Shown here: positions 62,007 through 64,000 of the stretch, piece after piece
How the letters are laid out: each line of letters opens with the position of its first letter
Numbering within the stretch: position 1 is the first letter of the stretch
Assembly (NCBI GenBank): GCA_016793775.1
Contig: JAEULK010000089.1
Location: 62,001-126,000, forward strand
Direction: 5' to 3'
DNA: 64,000 nt
Source of the DNA: Sphingopyxis sp.
GTDB taxonomy: Bacteria; Pseudomonadota; Alphaproteobacteria; Sphingomonadales; Sphingomonadaceae
Translations under genes and position numbers: made by a program
The notes under the pieces: model-generated
Told to the model about the DNA's origin: nothing
Database searches by the model: none
What the model saw: only the letters and a program-made list of their open reading frames with translations

Positions 62007-63032
62007 ATGGACCGGACAAAGACCTTTCTGCCGCCCGCGCTGGAAGGCGCCTTGCTTCGCTTGAGGGTCAAACTCGAGGCCGGCGGGCGGCTGGATTTCG
62101 AGATGCGGGAGGTGTTCGACCAAATGGCAGCGTTGCCGCCGCCGGACGTGGTCCATCTCGACACGCAAATCGCGGCTGCGGCGCGCCTCGTCCACGGGCC
62201 AACGGGGATGCGTATCCTGCCGCGCCTGGTGGGGGTGCCCACGCATGCAAGGCAGTTGGAGCGCACGCCGTTGCTCGAATATCTCTTTCTCTGCCATCGC
62301 GACGGGCTGCTGCGAGAGGCTGCGCTCGATCAAATCGAGGGCGGCATACCTTCGGCCTTTCTGTTCGCAGCCATCTGCTGGCGCCTCAACGATTGGGCGC
62401 GGCCGGTTCGCGAGGCAGCGACCCGCTGTGCGCGGCGCTGTTTTCCCTTGACCGATCCGGCGGTTGCCGCCTCGGCGCTATCCGCCTTGATGATCCGGAC
62501 GCGCAGTTGGGGCCGGTGGACGGAGGAACGCGACTTGCTCGATGCCCTGTTGGCGCGGCCCGATGTCGGGATTGCACTCGCCACGATCATCGCGGAGCGC
62601 CCGACGGGCGCCATGGCGCGGCTGCTGCGGGCGAGCGCCCGGACGCCATATCTCGACGACCAGCTCCAACATCTGTCGTTCGCTGCCCTGCAGCCCGCGG
62701 TGCGCGCGGCGGCGCTGAACATGCTGCTCGCGGGCGAGGCGGTGTGGGCCGGGGGCCGCGCGTGGCAATGGATCGATAAGTCGATGGGACTGCGGCGTTG
62801 GGCGATGCAACATGACCGGCGAAGGATCGAGGTGACGACGGACATCGCCGCGCTGATCGAACGGGGCATCGCCGACCGGTCGGCAATGGTGCGCGGCGTC
62901 GCATTATCGGGCGCCATCCGCCACCTGCGCGGAACCGAGGCCGAGCGCGCCCATGCCGTACGGCTGCGGGACGACCCATCGCGCTCGGTCCGCGAGCGGG
63001 CGGCGTTCATCCTGGACAATCCGATTGGCTAG
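62007..63032 (+). CDS. Helical HEAT-like protein of unknown function
   Basis: A 341-aa cytosolic protein made almost entirely of amphipathic helices in a HEAT/ARM-like pattern, for example [50 protein letters not shown] and the last helices [32 protein letters not shown] segment in the middle is atypical. No domain name can be given with confidence; it probably acts as a protein-binding scaffold. The ATG at 62007 ([10 protein letters not shown]) is followed by normal coding bias. Its stop overlaps that of rimO in a shared CTAG. Confidence 0.75.
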   Translation: MDRTKTFLPPALEGALLRLRVKLEAGGRLDFEMREVFDQMAALPPPDVVHLDTQIAAAARLVHGPTGMRILPRLVGVPTHARQLERTPLLEYLFLCHRDGLLREAALDQIEGGIPSAFLFAAICWRLNDWARPVREAATRCARRCFPLTDPAVAASALSALMIRTRSWGRWTEERDLLDALLARPDVGIALATIIAERPTGAMARLLRASARTPYLDDQLQHLSFAALQPAVRAAALNMLLAGEAVWAGGRAWQWIDKSMGLRRWAMQHDRRRIEVTTDIAALIERGIADRSAMVRGVALSGAIRHLRGTEAERAHAVRLRDDPSRSVRERAAFILDNPIG

Positions 63033-64000
63033 ACCGAAATAACCCCAAACAGGTCATGCTCGTCGGCGTCCTCGATTTCGACGTCGACGATATCGCCGGC
63101 CTTGAGCGTCGCGGCGACGTCGCGGAGATAGACATGGCCGTCGATCTCGGGCGCGTCGGCCTGGCTGCGGCCGGTGGCGCCGATGCTGCCGTCCTCGTCC
63201 GCGTCGCCGACCTCGTCGATGATGACGGGCAGGCTGCGGCCGATCTTGGCCTCGAGCTTCGCGGCGCTGATTGCGGCGGTCTTGGCCATGATGCGCTGGT
63301 AGCGTTGTTCCTTGACCTCTTCGGGGACCTGATCGTCGAGGGCGTTGGCCTGCGCGCCCGCGACGGGTTCGAAGCGGAAAGCGCCGACGCGGTCGAGCTG
63401 GGCTTCGTCGAGCCAGTCGAGGAGGTACTGGAAGTCGGCTTCGGTCTCACCGGGGAAGCCGACGACGAAGCTCGAACGGATCGCGATGTCGGGGGCGATC
63501 GCGCGCCAGCTCTTCAGCCGTTCGAGCACCTTCGCCTCGTTGGCGGGGCGCTTCATGCGCTTGAGGACGCTGGGGCTCGCGTGCTGGAAGGGGATGTCCA
63601 GATAAGGAGTCAGCAGACCCTCGGCCATCAGTGGGATGACCGCGTCGACATGGGGGTAGGGATAGACATAGTGGAGGCGGACCCAGGGGGCGTTTCTTTC
63701 GGGGGTTCGAAGTTGGCCAAGGTGCCGCGCAAGGTCGGTCATGTGGGCGCGCACTTCCGACCCGTGCCACATACGGCTTTCATGTTTGATATCAACACCA
63801 TAAGCCGATGTATCCTGGCTGATGACGAGCAATTCCTTCGTCCCTGCGGCGACGAGCTTTTCGGCCTCGCGCAGCACCGCGTCGATGCGCCGCGAGACCA
63901 GTTTTCCGCGCAGATCGGGGATGATGCAGAAGGAGCAGCTGTGGTTGCAGCCTTCGGATATCTTGAGATAACTATAGTGCCGGGGCGTCAGCTTGAGCCC
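63029..64000 (-). CDS. rimO: Ribosomal protein S12 methylthiotransferase RimO (5' part outside window)
   Basis: The C-terminal 323 residues of RimO, which adds a methylthio group to Asp88 of S12. The radical-SAM motif [14 protein letters not shown] lies at 63954-63913 on the minus strand, followed by [67 protein letters not shown] and a TRAM-like tail ([16 protein letters not shown] to [20 protein letters not shown]). The frame runs off the window's end, so the N-terminal MTTase domain is missing only because of the cut. Confidence 0.95.
   Translation of the reverse strand, partial: GLKLTPRHYSYLKISEGCNHSCSFCIIPDLRGKLVSRRIDAVLREAEKLVAAGTKELLVISQDTSAYGVDIKHESRMWHGSEVRAHMTDLARHLGQLRTPERNAPWVRLHYVYPYPHVDAVIPLMAEGLLTPYLDIPFQHASPSVLKRMKRPANEAKVLERLKSWRAIAPDIAIRSSFVVGFPGETEADFQYLLDWLDEAQLDRVGAFRFEPVAGAQANALDDQVPEEVKEQRYQRIMAKTAAISAAKLEAKIGRSLPVIIDEVGDADEDGSIGATGRSQADAPEIDGHVYLRDVAATLKAGDIVDVEIEDADEHDLFGVISV

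Overview
The window is about 64 kb of dense, GC-rich chromosomal DNA. It reads as a sphingomonad (Alphaproteobacteria, Sphingomonadales), most like Sphingopyxis. That placement is an inference from gene content: an Rrf2-led suf operon, a UrcA protein, DUF6356, DUF3008 and DUF4403 proteins, a NUDIX/DUF47/PiT phosphate locus, a P450 and a Baeyer-Villiger-type monooxygenase. No marker gene was compared. I see no tRNA, rRNA, CRISPR array, prophage or transposase. Most genes are housekeeping or cell-envelope genes, and junctions are tight, with many 1-4 bp overlaps.

Layout. 0-7.5 kb: aroC, a DAACS carboxylate symporter, a low-complexity lipoprotein, a P450, a CPA2 antiporter and an extensin-like protein. 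7.5-13.9 kb: a nine-gene minus-strand suf operon (Rrf2 regulator, sufB, unknown, sufC, unknown, sufD, sufS, sufT-like, sufA) with a palindromic operator in front of the regulator. 14-25 kb: an AraC regulator, a DUF885 protein, pyrD, gamma-glutamyltransferase, an acyl-CoA synthetase, gloB, and a 7TM receptor separated from its GGDEF domain by an in-frame TAG. 25-28 kb: two VOC proteins, a thioesterase, a hydrolase, and a small XRE regulator with a membrane protein. 28-37 kb: thrS, a phosphoesterase, a TSUP permease, a YbbAP-type ABC exporter divergent from a GDSL esterase, and a MOSC protein. 37-40 kb: a beta-barrel protein, then a small EACC1-like protein paired with a transmembrane caspase-family protein. 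40-54 kb: rlmN, an SDR/HxlR pair, UrcA, LysR, dnaN, a PQQ-type dehydrogenase, argC, a C40 peptidase, an M17 aminopeptidase and a mono-heme lipoprotein. 55-64 kb: a gene remnant, a monooxygenase, the NUDIX-DUF47 and PiT phosphate locus, a DJ-1/PfpI protein, a frameshifted small secreted protein, DUF4403, a HEAT-like protein and partial rimO.

The most interesting unit is the two-gene locus at 37966-40188. A 127-aa protein resembling the effector-associated constant component (EACC1) sits 9 bp upstream of a caspase-fold protein. The caspase-fold protein has an intact His/Cys dyad, a HEAT-like segment, one membrane span and a C-terminal domain of cysteine-paired Sel1/Hcp-like repeats. This suggests a membrane-anchored death-protease or conflict system with a periplasmic sensor. 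Second is a palindromic repeat inserted in the same reading frame into two proteins of the suf operon, adding a similar peptide of about 33 residues to the SufS N-terminus and to the regulator's C-terminus.
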